Made by a program: the position numbers and the translations under genes. Positions 6,149 through 7,136 of a DNA stretch of 7,136 nt are shown here, in pieces. Numbering within the stretch: the stretch's first letter is position 1; the number at the start of each line of letters is the position of its first letter. Source of the DNA: Ignavibacteria bacterium (lineage in GTDB: Bacteria; Bacteroidota; Ignavibacteria; Ignavibacteriales; Ignavibacteriaceae); assembly GCA_030648225.1 (NCBI GenBank), contig JAUSIA010000058.1, positions 1-7,136 of the forward strand. The letters run 5' to 3'. The notes under the pieces were generated by a model. The model worked only from the letters and a program-made list of their open reading frames with translations. It was not told the origin of the DNA and did no database searches.

Positions 6149-7136
6149 ATGATATCCAGCAGATTTGACCTTCGTATTCCTTTCTATCTTTTGATCTTTT
6201 TATCTGTCAGTTATGTACTCTCTATTTTTTTATTGCAATTATTTGGTGGAGCACTTGCTGTACTGTGGCTGTTTGAAAAGAATTCCGAGAAGAGAAAAGC
6301 GATTGACAGTTTTATAATCGCAGTATTAGTTTACGGAGTAACGAGATTGCTTTCAGTTACTTTTTCAGAATATCTGGAAAACAGTATCCATACACTTTAT
6401 AAAGAAGCACTTTTTTTCCTGAGTGTTTTTTCTGTTGGGTTTTATTTAAAATCTTTTGATCAAAAAAGAGTTCGCATTATAATCTATGTTTTTATAGCAG
6501 GTGCTGTTCTTAATTCTTTGATAGGATTTATTCGGTTCAACTTTGGAATTGTTGAAAGAGCAGAATCTCTTTCATCAGGATACACTGCTTTTTCCGGATA
6601 TCTTACGGCTGCATTAGGTATTACAATATATGCTTTTGGTTTTAATGAAATAAAAAAGAAATATTCTTACATAAATATTATAGCGATAGGAATTATTCTT
6701 GCCGGTATATTAACCTCACTTGGAAGAGCCAATATTGCTATTGCTGCTTTAATCCTTATCATATCATTGTTAATAAAAAAGATAAACCTGAAACAGTTTC
6801 TTTTTATTGCTTTAATTGCCGTAGTGGTTTCATATGTATCTTTTTCTAATAATTTAAGTGGTTTTACACAAAGAATTGAATCTCCAACAAAATTATCAGA
6901 TCGTGATATAATATACAAAGGTGCAGGCGAGTTAGTTTGGGAACATCCCTTATTTGGATATGGTCCAAGAACTTTCAAGAAAATATTTCCTTTCAAGGAA
7001 GAATTTGCCGATAAAGGAATTGGAGGATGGCATAATCAGATTTTACAAATTTATTTTGAAAGCGGATTAATAGGTTTAGCTGCTTATTTAATGTTATTGT
7101 TTATTTTTTTTAAATCAGGATATAAATTCTTAAAAA
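6149..7136 (+). CDS. O-antigen ligase/Wzy polymerase superfamily membrane protein, 3' end missing
   Basis: From the ATG at 6149 the frame is open to the last base, giving 329 residues with no stop, so the gene continues past the right edge. It is strongly hydrophobic, with about nine or ten membrane segments visible (for example 11-31, 53-70, 86-101, 108-127, 174-190, 194-210, 216-232, 306-322). Features of the Wzy_C/O-antigen ligase superfamily are LTSLGRA (188-194, conserved Arg193), SDRDIIYKGA (250-259), EHPLFGYGP (265-273) and, after a polar loop, WHNQILQIYFESGLIG (294-309). The His-Asn pair (H295, N296) corresponds to the periplasmic-loop motif important in WaaL. Members either join undecaprenyl-linked glycan to lipid A-core or polymerise repeat units. 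Choosing between ligase, polymerase and protein O-oligosaccharyltransferase is not possible from this fragment. The start has no recognisable Shine-Dalgarno. It is divergent from the exporter gene, consistent with a surface-polysaccharide cluster continuing to the right. Confidence 0.85.
   Translation, partial: MISSRFDLRIPFYLLIFLSVSYVLSIFLLQLFGGALAVLWLFEKNSEKRKAIDSFIIAVLVYGVTRLLSVTFSEYLENSIHTLYKEALFFLSVFSVGFYLKSFDQKRVRIIIYVFIAGAVLNSLIGFIRFNFGIVERAESLSSGYTAFSGYLTAALGITIYAFGFNEIKKKYSYINIIAIGIILAGILTSLGRANIAIAALILIISLLIKKINLKQFLFIALIAVVVSYVSFSNNLSGFTQRIESPTKLSDRDIIYKGAGELVWEHPLFGYGPRTFKKIFPFKEEFADKGIGGWHNQILQIYFESGLIGLAAYLMLLFIFFKSGYKFLK

Noticed and set aside
6667..6996. Minus-strand open frame of 109 codons
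   Set aside because: It lies entirely antisense to the ligase-like gene, whose motifs are clear, and its translation shows no recognisable domain.

Overview
The window is a compact stretch of an AT-rich bacterial chromosome carrying six genes. It shows no mobile element, CRISPR array or RNA gene. The protein signatures suggest a Gram-negative bacterium: a lipoprotein signal peptide, a WaaE-like core glycosyltransferase, an MsbA-like exporter and an O-antigen-ligase-like membrane protein. The low GC content, weak Shine-Dalgarno use and sequence style would fit the Bacteroidota/Ignavibacteriota/Chlorobiota group. This placement is an inference from impression, not from a tree.

Left part, plus strand (2-4212): four genes are packed end to end. 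First comes the 3' part of a 7TM-HD phosphohydrolase of the PgpH type, whose start lies left of the window. It overlaps xerD by 4 bases (ATGA). xerD abuts a lipoprotein gene (TGA directly followed by ATG). After 6 more bases comes a family 2 glycosyltransferase resembling WaaE/KdtX. The spacing says these are one transcription unit with coupled translation. Its functions are mixed: nucleotide second-messenger turnover, chromosome dimer resolution, an unknown envelope lipoprotein and LPS core sugar transfer.

Middle, minus strand (4217-6037): a full-length ABC exporter half-transporter (membrane domain plus ATPase) of the MsbA type converges on the operon with only 4 bases between the stop codons.

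Right part: a 111-bp, very AT-rich divergent intergenic region (6038-6148) holds a 16-bp direct repeat with one mismatch. It is followed by a plus-strand polytopic membrane protein of the O-antigen ligase/Wzy polymerase superfamily, which runs off the right edge.

The glycosyltransferase, exporter and ligase/polymerase fit one theme: building, flipping and finishing a lipid-linked surface glycan. Most of the content is recognisable housekeeping and envelope biology. I found no clear new system. The least explained items are the six-repeat lipoprotein, the paired direct repeat and the tight convergent junction.
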